A stretch of 64,000 bases of DNA from G965200765 sp965203865 (GTDB taxonomy: Bacteria > Pseudomonadota > Gammaproteobacteria > Arenicellales > JAJDZL01). Positions 1 to 8,072 of this stretch are shown here, in pieces. Under the pieces are notes generated by a model that ran no database searches, was not told the origin of the DNA, and worked only from the letters and a program-made list of their open reading frames with translations. Positions within the stretch are counted from its first letter, which is position 1; each line of letters begins with the position of its first letter. A program made the position numbers and the translations under genes. The stretch is taken from positions 930,001 to 994,000 of the forward strand of contig OZ241916.1 of the NCBI GenBank assembly GCA_965203865.1, in the 5' to 3' direction.

Positions 1-606
1 GTTCAAGAGAGTATTCACGATGAGTTTCTGGACAGGCTGTTGAATATGGCGAAGTCTGCAAAAATTGGCGATCCGATGAAAAGGGATACAAATGTCGGGC
101 CAATAACGACTCGTCAACAATATGAAAAAGTGCTGTCCTATATCGAAATTGCCAAGCAGGAAGGAGCCGAATGCGTTCTTGGAGGCAGTTCGTGCAGAGT
201 AGAGGGTTCTGATAGCGACCAGTTTGTTGAGCCCACAATTTTTACGAATGTTTCCAATGATATGAGAATTGCCCAGGAAGAAGTGTTTGGTCCGGTTTTG
301 TCGGTGTTGAAGTTCAAGGATGAAGAAGAAGCAATTCGGATTGGTAACGATGTGGTCTACGGCCTTGCTGCTGGTGTTTGGACCAAGGATATTCGACGGG
401 CAATGAGATTCACCAAGTCGCTTAAAGCAGGCACCGTTTGGGTTAATACGTATCGTGCTTTCAGCTACATGATGCCGTTTGGCGGAATGAAGCGAAGCGG
501 ATTGGGACGTGAAAGCGGAATTGCAGCGATTCGCGAGTATTTGCAGGTCAAGAGTGTTTGGCTGTCAACTGCAACAGACATGCCCGATCCATTTATTATC
601 CAGTAG
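1..606 (+). CDS. Aldehyde dehydrogenase family protein, C-terminal part (5' end outside window)
   Basis: The reading frame is open from base 1 and encodes about 201 C-terminal residues of an NAD(P)-dependent aldehyde dehydrogenase. Family hallmarks are EEVFGPVLSV (the conserved glutamate-phenylalanine-glycine-proline segment of the cofactor site) and PFGGMKRSGLGRE near the C terminus. The catalytic cysteine lies upstream of the window and cannot be checked. The substrate cannot be told from this half. The next gene starts within 30 bases of its stop, so the two are probably cotranscribed. Confidence 0.92.
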   Translation, partial: VQESIHDEFLDRLLNMAKSAKIGDPMKRDTNVGPITTRQQYEKVLSYIEIAKQEGAECVLGGSSCRVEGSDSDQFVEPTIFTNVSNDMRIAQEEVFGPVLSVLKFKDEEEAIRIGNDVVYGLAAGVWTKDIRRAMRFTKSLKAGTVWVNTYRAFSYMMPFGGMKRSGLGRESGIAAIREYLQVKSVWLSTATDMPDPFIIQ

Positions 607-635
607 AGACGCTGCCAAGTGAATTTTGCAGAGCC

Positions 636-1376
636 GTGTCCCTTAGAGTTGTACTGGTAGAACCAACGCATCCAGGCAATGTTGGCGCTGTTGCGCGAGC
701 AATGGGTAACATGGGAGTTTCAGAACTAATACTCGTAAATCCAGTTGATTTTCTCAATGAAGAAGCTTTTGCCAGATCGGCAAGCAATGAATCAATACTT
801 GAAAAAGCTACCGTTTGCGGGAGACTTGAGGAAGCACTTGCCGATTGTTCTTTGATTTTTGGCACCAGTGCCAGATTGAGAACAATTGAATGGCCGTCTC
901 GCTCGGCAAAAGAGGCGATGAATTCTGCTGCAACGGCAGTATCCAGAGGCAGTAATGCTGCAATTTTATTTGGACCTGAGAGAACAGGGCTTGCAAACGA
1001 AGCTGTGGATTTATGCACTGAATTAATTCGAATCCCTGTTGACGAGAAAGCACCCTCTATCAATCTTGCCGGCGCAGTACTAATCATGCTGTATGAGTAT
1101 CATTTGGCAATGCTGGAACTATCTTCCGCTGGCAAATTGAATGTGGAGGGGAAAGTTTTGGATAGTGCAACCAGTGCACAGATTCAGGGATTTTTCGATC
1201 ACTTGGAAAAAGTGATTCGACAAGTTGAATTTATCGGAAATGAACCTCATACTTCCTTAATGAGAAAAATCAAGAGAATATTTGTTCGCTCCCAGCTTAA
1301 CGAAGACGACGTGAATATTTTGCGCGGCATATTGACTGCTGTAGCAAAAAAGGTTGGCGGCAAAGACTCGCAATGA
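636..1376 (+). CDS. trmJ: tRNA (cytidine/uridine-2'-O-)-methyltransferase TrmJ-like (SPOUT family)
   Basis: About 246 residues in a SPOUT RNA-methyltransferase frame. The N terminus LVEPTHPGNVGAVARAM and the SAM-knot motifs ILFGPERTGL and NLAGAVLIMLYEY are typical of TrmJ, which 2'-O-methylates position 32 of tRNAs. I chose GTG at 636 because the family begins only a few residues before this first strand, and because this start clears the upstream aldehyde dehydrogenase stop. An ATG at 558 in the same frame would overlap that gene by 49 bases. The function is inferred from family motifs; a paralogous SPOUT enzyme is the main alternative. Confidence 0.88.
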   Translation: MSLRVVLVEPTHPGNVGAVARAMGNMGVSELILVNPVDFLNEEAFARSASNESILEKATVCGRLEEALADCSLIFGTSARLRTIEWPSRSAKEAMNSAATAVSRGSNAAILFGPERTGLANEAVDLCTELIRIPVDEKAPSINLAGAVLIMLYEYHLAMLELSSAGKLNVEGKVLDSATSAQIQGFFDHLEKVIRQVEFIGNEPHTSLMRKIKRIFVRSQLNEDDVNILRGILTAVAKKVGGKDSQ

Positions 1377-1398
1377 ATCAGAATTACGGAGGTGAAAA

Positions 1399-2172
1399 CT
1401 GAAGCGTGGATTAAAATGGTTTGTAGTTGTTTTCGCATTGTTGCTGGTCGGGCCAGCGTATTTAATTGTAACTGGTGACAGAATGAGTATGTCGTGGTCA
1501 GCGGCTCGCAACGATTCCGCAAATTTGGCACCAAGCCCATTGGAAGTTAAGGAGTCAATCGTACAGGTTTATGCCGCCAGAGTATGGGGATGGCGAGGAG
1601 CGGTTGCTGTTCATACCTGGATTTCAGTGAAGCCGACCAATGCAGACGAATATACTGTGTACCAAGTAATTGGATGGCGGGCCCGGTACGGTCAAACCCC
1701 ATTGGTCATTCGCGAAGATGTGCCAGACAGACATTGGTACGGCAACCCTCCAGAAATCTTGGTTGACCTTCGGGGAGATGGCGTGGATGAAATCATCAAC
1801 AAGATTCACAAGGCATCTATTGCATATCCTTTTGCGCATGAATATCGTATGTGGCCGGGTCCTAATAGCAATACATATGTTGCCTGGGTTGCACGTCAAG
1901 TTCCTGAATTGCGACTTGACCTCCCGCCTACAGCAATTGGCAAGGACTGGCTAGGTGGAGCGTCTATAGTGGCAAAGGCACCAAGCGGTACTGGCTACCA
2001 ATTTTCGCTACTGGGGGTACTTGGAGTCACAGTAGGTATTGAAGAAGGCCTTGAGTTCAATATTGGCGGAACACACTTTGGAATTGACCCGCTGGATTTG
2101 GCGATTCGGCTGCCTGGCTGGGGAAACGTAAAACTTGGTCAATCAAAAACTGCATCAGCTGAGTCCATGTAA
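1399..2172 (+). CDS. DUF3750-like membrane-anchored protein
   Basis: A protein of unknown function with one N-terminal membrane segment (KRGLKWFVVVFALLLVG), so it is probably an inner-membrane-anchored periplasmic protein. The body resembles the DUF3750 family, including YPFAHEYRMWPGPNSNTYV and a DLPPTAIGKDWLGG stretch. No catalytic residues are recognised. The start is unusual. The frame is open from 1396, and a strong Shine-Dalgarno GGAGG (1388-1392) sits 6 bases before CTG at 1399, while the first standard start, TTG at 1438, would cut the membrane helix in half. It follows trmJ by about 20 bases and may share its transcript. Confidence 0.7.
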   Translation: MKRGLKWFVVVFALLLVGPAYLIVTGDRMSMSWSAARNDSANLAPSPLEVKESIVQVYAARVWGWRGAVAVHTWISVKPTNADEYTVYQVIGWRARYGQTPLVIREDVPDRHWYGNPPEILVDLRGDGVDEIINKIHKASIAYPFAHEYRMWPGPNSNTYVAWVARQVPELRLDLPPTAIGKDWLGGASIVAKAPSGTGYQFSLLGVLGVTVGIEEGLEFNIGGTHFGIDPLDLAIRLPGWGNVKLGQSKTASAESM

Positions 2173-2176
2173 GTCA

Positions 2177-2224
2177 TCAATCACTCACATTGATGCGCTG
2201 GTTGCATAATTCCGAAGTGGCTTC
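2177..2224 (-). repeat. Direct repeat copy A: displaced 3' end of a VOC-family gene
   Basis: These 48 bases match 4965-5012 at 43 positions. On the minus strand they encode SHFGIMQPAHQCE plus a stop, against SHFGIMQPAHECE in the intact VOC gene at 4969. The similarity stops abruptly upstream of the serine codon. The copy lies just beyond the stop of the GHKL gene, so the two copies bracket the GHKL/ParB module. Confidence 0.85.
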
Positions 2225-2267
2225 AACAACAAATCTGCTTGATCATTTCTCAAATAACCATGAAGCA

Positions 2268-3695
2268 TCAAATGTTTATTTCATTATTTGAATGTTGCAA
2301 TATTGCTTCAATTGTTTCTTTTGCTATTTGTGGAGAAGGTGATATTTCAACAATTGTTTGAAATATTTCTCTATACACGGATATGTCTGACGGGGAAATT
2401 CCTCGAAAAGATTTCCTGCCTCGGCTAGCTTTAAAATTACTGAATTTATTCTCAAGCAATTCAAGTCTCTTGAAATTGCTTTCTTTAATACCAGAATTTG
2501 TTTGCTTGTGTTTCAAGTCGCAAATTTCAGCCAATTGCTTGTTAATCAATAGTTTTGCTGCTGGTGCCTTAAGGTACCCTGATTTCGCTAGCTCATATGT
2601 ATGTTCAAATCTATCAAAAGCATTAATTAAATTTTTATGTTGATTACGTTTCTTTGAAGCAAGCCTGCAGTTTCGTTCAATTTTTTTACATATCGAACTA
2701 AGTTGATTTTCAAGATTACGCAAATGAGGATTTCGTTCAAAGTAGTCGCGTCGCCCATTTGGTACAATGCGATGGTCCAATATGTGAATTTCTGATACAC
2801 ACCAGCGATTAAACCTACTTTCAGAAAATAAATGGTCAAAAATATACTCACCACCAATTTGAATATTTCCCACTCGAGCTCGAATTCCTCGAATTCGAGA
2901 ATTTTTAGGAAGAGAGCCAAAATACGAACAGTGTGCAAGCCATCCCATCGCTGCATTACTGTCATTGTCTAGTGCGGGAATTTTGATTTCTTCGAATTGA
3001 ATATACCCATCTACTTTCTCACCCGATCTAGGAACTACATTTCTATGCGGTCTTGTAACTGGTATGTTTTCATCATTAAGATAAATTGAAAGCGTTAATG
3101 GCTTTTTATCTTTTGGAAATAGGTTTGAAATGAAATTTGTAAATGGAAATTCACTTTCAAATGGAACTGGGCAATTTTCTCCAATGTAGTCTTTTACAGA
3201 AATTCGATTTAATACAGATTTAGCGGCGAAACGGGAAATTCCATTAATTTGAACTTCGAAAAAATGGTCTGGATAGTTTTCAGATTGAAATTCATCCGCC
3301 ATAACGCAATTCGAAATTGTCTCCTTGATTGACAATTTTTTTGCAATACCTTGTCTAAGTAAAGTGCCGTCCCATGAAACCCGTGATATTGGGGAACTAC
3401 TTTCTCCTCGCGTCAAAAAACTAATTGAGTTAGCAAACGCTAGCCCTGATAAACGACCAATTCCTCTGAATCCTCTATTTTCTCCAGGTTGTTTTTTACT
3501 GTAAGCAATAGGAATAAGTTCTTGCTGCGCTTGATGAGGAGATAGACCAGGTCCGTTATCACGAATTATGACGTTACGGTTGAGTACGTCAATTGAAATG
3601 GTAATTTTTCCGTTGTTAGGCCAACGAGAGTTTGCAATTGAATCTGCTGAGTTTTGAATATACTCACGATAAATTGTCAGCGGTTCGTTGTACAT
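2268..3695 (-). CDS. GHKL (Hsp90/MutL/histidine-kinase fold) ATPase, main body; N terminus frameshifted
   Basis: A 475-residue frame with a Bergerat-fold ATP site. REYIQNSADSI (residues 10-20) is the N box with Asn15, IIRDNGPGLS (43-52) is the G1 box, and GENRGFRGIGRLSGLA (71-86) is the G2 lid. The remaining ~390 residues match no domain I can name, and the C terminus is rich in lysine and asparagine. No Toprim, kinase or nuclease motif was seen. The apparent start MYNEP lies only 9 residues before the N box, too short for the first helix. The missing helix (INGYIPDIYAG) is encoded just upstream in the same frame but has no start codon there. It joins the frame at 3725-3853 by a one-base shift. 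The gene is paired with the ParB-like gene upstream. The role is unknown; a conflict or defence function is an inference. Confidence 0.72.
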   Translation of the reverse strand: MYNEPLTIYREYIQNSADSIANSRWPNNGKITISIDVLNRNVIIRDNGPGLSPHQAQQELIPIAYSKKQPGENRGFRGIGRLSGLAFANSISFLTRGESSSPISRVSWDGTLLRQGIAKKLSIKETISNCVMADEFQSENYPDHFFEVQINGISRFAAKSVLNRISVKDYIGENCPVPFESEFPFTNFISNLFPKDKKPLTLSIYLNDENIPVTRPHRNVVPRSGEKVDGYIQFEEIKIPALDNDSNAAMGWLAHCSYFGSLPKNSRIRGIRARVGNIQIGGEYIFDHLFSESRFNRWCVSEIHILDHRIVPNGRRDYFERNPHLRNLENQLSSICKKIERNCRLASKKRNQHKNLINAFDRFEHTYELAKSGYLKAPAAKLLINKQLAEICDLKHKQTNSGIKESNFKRLELLENKFSNFKASRGRKSFRGISPSDISVYREIFQTIVEISPSPQIAKETIEAILQHSNNEINI

Positions 3696-3724
3696 TCCAG
3701 CATATATATCTGGTATGTATCCAT

Positions 3725-3853
3725 TTATAACTGGGGCCTGTAATCCCCAGGATTAAGTTGAAAGTCCGCAATAAATGACCTTGATGGAAAACGAGTTTCT
3801 AGCGATTTAACAATTTCAACAATTAGTATTTTGTGGCTTTCACTCTGATACAT
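3725..3853 (-). pseudogene. Detached N-terminal segment of the GHKL ATPase gene (one-base frameshift)
   Basis: From ATG at 3853 this frame encodes about 42 residues, ending ADFQLNPGDYRPQL. The ATG overlaps the last 14 bases of the ParB-like gene, the usual layout for translational coupling. Adding one base in the CCCC run (minus strand, about 3733-3736) would change the end to DYRPPVINGYIPDIYAG and run straight into the GHKL body, giving one protein of about 528 residues. The junction sits in an inverted repeat, CTGGGG and CCCCAG around an 8-base loop (3731-3750). A real mutation, programmed slippage or a homopolymer sequencing error are all possible. Confidence 0.65.
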
Positions 3854-4856
3854 TTTGAATAAAATCGGCCAAGTTTTCGGATAGGTTTGTGAGAGTGTAG
3901 GCCCAACTTCGCGCATCGTTCTCATTACTTTTTACTGCTTTCAGTTCAGCTAGTGTAATTCCCCCCAATTTTTTATTTAGAGCATCAGCCAATTGGAGTA
4001 TTGAAGCCTCTTTAAGTTTTATATTTTTCGATGTCAATTTTCGGGAATCCAAATACTTGATTGCATTCCCTATAGAATTGATTCCTTCTTCCAAGAAAAT
4101 CTTTTTAGCATTATCATCATTCAGTACATCAGGTAGCCGTCGTACATCAGCCAGCCGAAAAATTTTTCCCTCTTTTATCCATTCGCCGAAATTGTCTAAA
4201 TCTAATCCTGCATCAAATATTGCCTGTTTAACTCTTGGGTGTTGAAGTTCCAGAAATCCACTGAATCGGTCAATTTTGAAAGCTGTATCGTCAACCAAAT
4301 TTCGATAGCGGTCATTCATGTCGTGATATGCATCAATTTGACGGTCGATTTCTTGTTTTCTGCCACCGAGCAATTCAATTATTTCACCATAATCCATGAA
4401 TTTTTGATTTCTCAAATGGTGCAAATATCTGGCTTTTTCGTATGCTGGCCATTCTCTTGAACCGACGAGATGTTGTGTTATACGAACAGTTTCAACTTCT
4501 CTCTGCTTAGCCTCTTCTAGAACAGTGGCTTTTATTTTTGACCAATTTCCAGCTACGCCATCTTTACGAAACTGTATATATATTGCAAGGCGTGTGTTTC
4601 CATCAATGCAAACAAACTCGCCATTCTTTTTGATTACGATAATAGGAGCAACAATTCCCCGATTAGCTCGAATAGAATCCCGAAGACCTGCAAAAGATGA
4701 TGTACTGCTAGAACCTTCAGTTGCTGAACTTAACGCAAAATGTATTCGTTCCGCGTTTAACTTGTCACCGTATTTTTCAAGTGCCATTTTTATTCTTGGG
4801 TTGTCGATATCGAATTCTATCTGGTCGATATCCAATTCCAGGGTTTGCTCCTTCAT
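3840..4856 (-). CDS. ParB/Srx-fold domain protein
   Basis: 338 residues. The N-terminal ~115 residues read as a ParB/Srx nucleotide-binding domain: IDQIEFDIDNPRI (10-22), a SIRANRGIVAPIIV strand-helix (61-74) and IDGNTRLAIY (84-93), the usual DGNxRL loop. The middle holds a helical stretch with a possible helix-turn-helix (YGEIIELLGGRKQEIDRQI). The rest is helical and unrecognised. It is not a chromosome-partition ParB, since no parA is adjacent and the box 2 (GERR) motif is replaced by DGNTRL. It is the first gene of a two-gene unit, and its stop overlaps the ATG of the GHKL gene. The domain could read DNA or hydrolyse a nucleotide (CTP or ATP); neither can be decided from sequence. Confidence 0.75.
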   Translation of the reverse strand: MKEQTLELDIDQIEFDIDNPRIKMALEKYGDKLNAERIHFALSSATEGSSSTSSFAGLRDSIRANRGIVAPIIVIKKNGEFVCIDGNTRLAIYIQFRKDGVAGNWSKIKATVLEEAKQREVETVRITQHLVGSREWPAYEKARYLHHLRNQKFMDYGEIIELLGGRKQEIDRQIDAYHDMNDRYRNLVDDTAFKIDRFSGFLELQHPRVKQAIFDAGLDLDNFGEWIKEGKIFRLADVRRLPDVLNDDNAKKIFLEEGINSIGNAIKYLDSRKLTSKNIKLKEASILQLADALNKKLGGITLAELKAVKSNENDARSWAYTLTNLSENLADFIQNVSE

Positions 4857-4964
4857 AATAATTCCGTAGATTTGATGTTTTGTGTACTAAGTTGAACGAA
4901 CTGTTGATGAATAAGACACGTTTGATGCAACAATTCAATAAACAAGATGGAAATAGCGAATCGG

Positions 4965-5012
4965 TAAATCATTCACATTCATGCGCCGGTTGCATAATTC
5001 CGAAGTGACTTC
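4965..5012 (-). repeat. Direct repeat copy B: 3' end of the intact VOC-family gene
   Basis: This is the partner of 2177-2224, with 43 of 48 bases identical in the same orientation. Here it forms the real C terminus and stop codon of the VOC gene. Duplication of a gene's 3' end at both edges of a 2.7-kb insert is the footprint expected when an element integrates into a gene end and brings its own copy of that end. No integrase lies between the copies. Confidence 0.82.
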
Positions 5013-5358
5013 CATCAGCGGCCTGAAGAATTGCAATTGTACCAACTTCGGGAACAAACCAAGGCTCCCGAATTATTTGACCACCTGAATCCACTGTTGA
5101 ACGGCAAACATCAGAAGCGTCAGCAACTGCGATATAGCAAAACCAGTGATTCGGGGTTCCTGCCGGAGCCGTAGTAAACTGTAAAGGGATCATTCCGGCA
5201 ACAGGCTTCCCATTAAGTTCAAATACAGTGTAATCACCGCCCTGAGGCATTTTCATCGTACTTGCGTTCCAGCCAAAAACTTTCTTGTAGAAAGAACCGG
5301 ATGCTTCTACGTCGCTGGTGGCCAATTCGGTCCAGGCAAACATTCCAGGTTGTTGCAT
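4969..5358 (-). CDS. VOC (glyoxalase/bleomycin-resistance) family protein
   Basis: 129 residues from ATG at 5358, chosen because GGGAG lies 8 bases upstream; a longer frame to 5403 has no such site. The protein begins MFAWTELATSDVEASGSFYKKVFGW, a typical vicinal-oxygen-chelate βαβββ opening, and continues with GGDYTVFELNGKPVAGMIPL and NHWFCYIAVADAS. Similar proteins are small, putatively metal-dependent lyases or binding proteins of unknown substrate. Its last 14 codons are duplicated at 2177-2224. Confidence 0.85.
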   Translation of the reverse strand: MQQPGMFAWTELATSDVEASGSFYKKVFGWNASTMKMPQGGDYTVFELNGKPVAGMIPLQFTTAPAGTPNHWFCYIAVADASDVCRSTVDSGGQIIREPWFVPEVGTIAILQAADGSHFGIMQPAHECE

Positions 5359-5446
5359 TTTTACTACTCCCAAATTTTGATAATTAAAGATTAATTCTTT
5401 CAAATTTCATTTTTAAGGTCAAGGTTCGACTGGTTGACATTAATAT

Positions 5447-5830
5447 CTAACGAATTAGTCGTATCTCTGTGTCCAGGTTAATTTTCTTCCAAATTCGGTC
5501 TGTTGTTACAGCCGGAAAATTGTATCGTCTGGAAAGAAATAAGCATGCACGGTCTCCGATAGACATGCCATATTTGATAGTGCTGCCTCGAAGGTCTCCC
5601 ACACCAAAAGCTTGGTCAGCGTCAAATGAAATGAGTTGCATGTTCAATTTATTTACAAATCCGCGAATTTCAACCGAGTTGTATCCGTTATCAGCGAGAC
5701 GTGAACAAACTTCAGCAAGATTCACAGCTGAAATCAGTGCATTGCCTTTGTATTCTTCGACAATTTCACCTCCGGGTTCTTCCTGAAGGTATGCCAGAAT
5801 TGCTGATGCATCCAAAACAACTTTACTCAT
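5447..5830 (-). CDS. VapC-like PIN-domain toxin
   Basis: 127 residues with the PIN acidic set: VLDASAILAYL near the N terminus, NLAEVCSRL (Glu near residue 40), SIGDRACLFL (Asp near 93) and VTTDRIW (Asp near 111). PIN toxins are Mg-dependent ribonucleases that cut tRNA or rRNA. The start overlaps the end of the upstream antitoxin-like gene by 8 bases, so the pair is translationally coupled in antitoxin-toxin order, as in type II systems. The target RNA is unknown. Confidence 0.9.
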   Translation of the reverse strand: MSKVVLDASAILAYLQEEPGGEIVEEYKGNALISAVNLAEVCSRLADNGYNSVEIRGFVNKLNMQLISFDADQAFGVGDLRGSTIKYGMSIGDRACLFLSRRYNFPAVTTDRIWKKINLDTEIRLIR

Positions 5831-6677
5831 AATCGAAACTTTCCATTATCCGTTCTTCATTCATGGCTTCCCTACGACGTTCTGCGATTAGTTCATCTGC
5901 CAAACTGACTCCTTCGGGTATGTTGTTTCTTAGCTTTTGGCGTAACTTCTTTAGAAACGTATCGCCGCTCACAATACTTAAACTGTCTTCTTCACAATTC
6001 AACAGGACATCATCACCTTCTTGAACTCCGAGATGTTTACGAATTTCTGCAGGGATAACTATTCTTCCTGCGGGACCTATGACCACCCATGCTCCTTCGG
6101 GTATTTTCAGTTTTTGCTGTTCATTTGCCAACTTTTTACTCACAGAAGATTTAAGCTGCGTATCAAGATAGCCTTTCCGGACCAGAACATTGCGAACATA
6201 TTGATATCGGATACCCAGAAAGTCTCTTATTTCAGTTCGACTGTAACCTTGCTGATACAACGCCTGAATTTTTTCGGCAGTAGTAGAACATCCCTCAACT
6301 ATGCGACCCATTGTTGTTCCTTTATCATCAGAATGCTGGACAGCCAATGAAGAACTGGGCGGTAACTTTTGAAATCGCGGAGTATTTGCAGTTTGATTGG
6401 AATTGGATGGTCTGACTTCTGCATCTTCATAGCCACTGTGTGTTAATACTTTACAAACACGCTGCTTGGCAGTTTTCAGAAATTCAGCTATTTCGCTACG
6501 ACTATATCCCTTGCAATACAGTGCACGAATTTTGTTTTTTTCACAAACTAAATTGCCAGTAATTTGCTCCATGGCTTTTGTTTTTTTCGCACTTAGTTGT
6601 TTAGGCATTTGTCCGTATAAAATTTCTTGTTGTAAGAGGATGTTTATAATTTTGCCATTAGTTCTATTAATTGTCAA
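5823..6677 (-). CDS. Antitoxin-like regulator: two HTH repeats plus an AbrB/MazE-type domain
   Basis: 284 residues, far longer than the ~80 of a normal VapB. Residues 49-84 (KIRALYCKGYSRSEIAEFL and onward) and 136-170 (KIQALYQQGYSRTEIRDFL and onward) are two copies of a resolvase-like helix-turn-helix. Residues 196-235 (AWVVIGPAGRIVIPAEIRKHLG, then EGDDVLL) form an AbrB swapped-hairpin DNA-binding domain. The tail 240-284 is charged, as in VapB tails that plug a PIN toxin. It overlaps the PIN gene by 8 bases. The start is uncertain: TTG at 6677, ATG at 6605 and ATG at 6572 are all in frame and none has a clear ribosome-binding site. Autoregulation is expected but no operator was identified. 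Confidence 0.8.
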   Translation of the reverse strand: MTINRTNGKIINILLQQEILYGQMPKQLSAKKTKAMEQITGNLVCEKNKIRALYCKGYSRSEIAEFLKTAKQRVCKVLTHSGYEDAEVRPSNSNQTANTPRFQKLPPSSSLAVQHSDDKGTTMGRIVEGCSTTAEKIQALYQQGYSRTEIRDFLGIRYQYVRNVLVRKGYLDTQLKSSVSKKLANEQQKLKIPEGAWVVIGPAGRIVIPAEIRKHLGVQEGDDVLLNCEEDSLSIVSGDTFLKKLRQKLRNNIPEGVSLADELIAERRREAMNEERIMESFDYE

Positions 6678-6897
6678 TATTTTCTTAGTATGTCATATAT
6701 CTGTATACATTGACTAACAATTTCCAATGGTGAAGCCGCCTGTCAGCCAAGCATGGCATCAGTTTTACTATTAACTTTGAACAAATTGTTTCCGTGGATA
6801 TCAAGGAAGTGAATCAAGAATTCCTTCAGAATGGTCAGTAACGCTTTAAAGTTCTCCGTGTGCTATTCTCGTGTCAATCGCCGAGTAATGGAAAAAA

Positions 6898-8040
6898 CTA
6901 AGGAAGGTTGAGTTCTTTGCAAAACGTGTGAAAGGGCAAAACTCTATATCCTTTGACAACATAGTCTCTTGCGCCTAGGTGCACTTGGTAGAATTTCGGA
7001 ATTGCAGTTCGTTCATTGAAGTAATTGATCGCTGGGCTTAAACCTGTCTCACCTGTTTTGCACTCTACTGCGAACAAAGGCTTGCGGTCTTGCAGTACCA
7101 CGAAGTCAATTTCCCGCAAATCAGTGTCCCGAATAAATTGAAGTTCCATTCGGTATCCTTCAGTGTCTTCTATATAGTGGCAATACTTTAGTAACTGGGA
7201 AGCGACCATGTTTTCAAATCTTGGTCCTTCGTCGGGTACTTGCGACCAGTCCCACAAATAAAGTTTCTTCTCCTTTTTCACTGCCCGAATTCCAGGCGAC
7301 CCAAATGGCCGAATTCGAAAGCAGACGTATAAATTTTCCAAGATTGCAACCCAGCGTTCGACAGTTTCGTGTGCGACGAGCAAGTCTTCTCGTAAATTGC
7401 GTATTGACAGGGGAGAGCCAACACGTTGTGGCAATGCTTCCAAAAGCAATTCAATTAAATCAACTTGTCTTACGTTTTCAAGGGTGCGCAAGTCTTCGTA
7501 AACAACTCTGGAAATTCGTTCCCGATGCCAGCGCCGCCAAACTCTGGTGTTGTTCGATAGAAGAGGTTCTGGAAAGCCACCAAATTTCATCAACAATTCC
7601 ACATCGGATTTTGTGGGGTGAGGGTTCATCTCGCGAAGTGAGAACGGGTGAAGTCGATAATAATGATATCGCCCCTGCAAAGAATCTCCGCCCTTACGGT
7701 AATGGTCCAGACGAGCCGAACCTGTAATCAGAAATGAAACTTCATCTCTTCTTGTATCATAGAATCCTTTTACAAGATTTCTCCAGCGGGAATATTTGTG
7801 AATCTCGTCAAGCACGATTAGCCCTTTGTTGCTCGGTAGTATTCCTCTCAGAAGATTAGGGCGTTCAGTTGAGTCATCCCAATTGAGGTAAGCTGAATTT
7901 CGGTTTGTTGACGGTTGAAGGAATGATAAGCCCAAAGTAGTTTTACCAACTTGCCGAGGTCCGCCAACAAACACCATCTTTCTTTCCAAGTCTGATTTTA
8001 CTGGCAAGAAAAGATAGCGGTCTAATAAACTTTTTTTCAT
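6898..8040 (-). CDS. AAA-type ATPase with DUF4143 domain
   Basis: 380 residues. Walker A is GGPRQVGKTT (26-35), Walker B is GLIVLDEIHKY (about 73-83), and ITGSARLDHYR is the sensor region. The C-terminal DUF4143 part contains REIDFVVLQDRKPLFAVECKTG, which has the spacing of a PD-(D/E)XK nuclease core (D, then E-x-K). Such ATPases are widespread singletons of unknown function that spread horizontally. It stands alone here, with about 220 bases on one side and the CRISPR remnant on the other. A palindrome covers its start codon. Confidence 0.88.
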   Translation of the reverse strand: MKKSLLDRYLFLPVKSDLERKMVFVGGPRQVGKTTLGLSFLQPSTNRNSAYLNWDDSTERPNLLRGILPSNKGLIVLDEIHKYSRWRNLVKGFYDTRRDEVSFLITGSARLDHYRKGGDSLQGRYHYYRLHPFSLREMNPHPTKSDVELLMKFGGFPEPLLSNNTRVWRRWHRERISRVVYEDLRTLENVRQVDLIELLLEALPQRVGSPLSIRNLREDLLVAHETVERWVAILENLYVCFRIRPFGSPGIRAVKKEKKLYLWDWSQVPDEGPRFENMVASQLLKYCHYIEDTEGYRMELQFIRDTDLREIDFVVLQDRKPLFAVECKTGETGLSPAINYFNERTAIPKFYQVHLGARDYVVKGYRVLPFHTFCKELNLP

Positions 8041-8072
8041 GAGTAATTTAGCATTAATTCTAAATTACTCAT
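8039..8072 (-). promoter_or_regulatory. Palindrome over the start codon of the DUF4143 ATPase gene
   Basis: Perfect 13-base arms, ATGAGTAATTTAG (8039-8051) and CTAAATTACTCAT (8060-8072), flank an 8-base loop. In the mRNA the start codon sits in the 3' arm, so a hairpin would hide it, and no Shine-Dalgarno is visible. A second near-palindrome centred on GTCGAC lies at about 8077-8092. An operator for self-repression or a translation-blocking hairpin are both possible. Confidence 0.55.

Noticed and set aside
3840..4856. ParB-like protein as the chromosome partition factor
   Set aside because: No parA is adjacent, the partition-type box 2 is absent, and it pairs with a GHKL ATPase instead.
6678..6897. 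Possible small gene between the antitoxin and the DUF4143 ATPase gene
   Set aside because: Only a 28-codon open stretch without a start; it reads as plain intergenic DNA.
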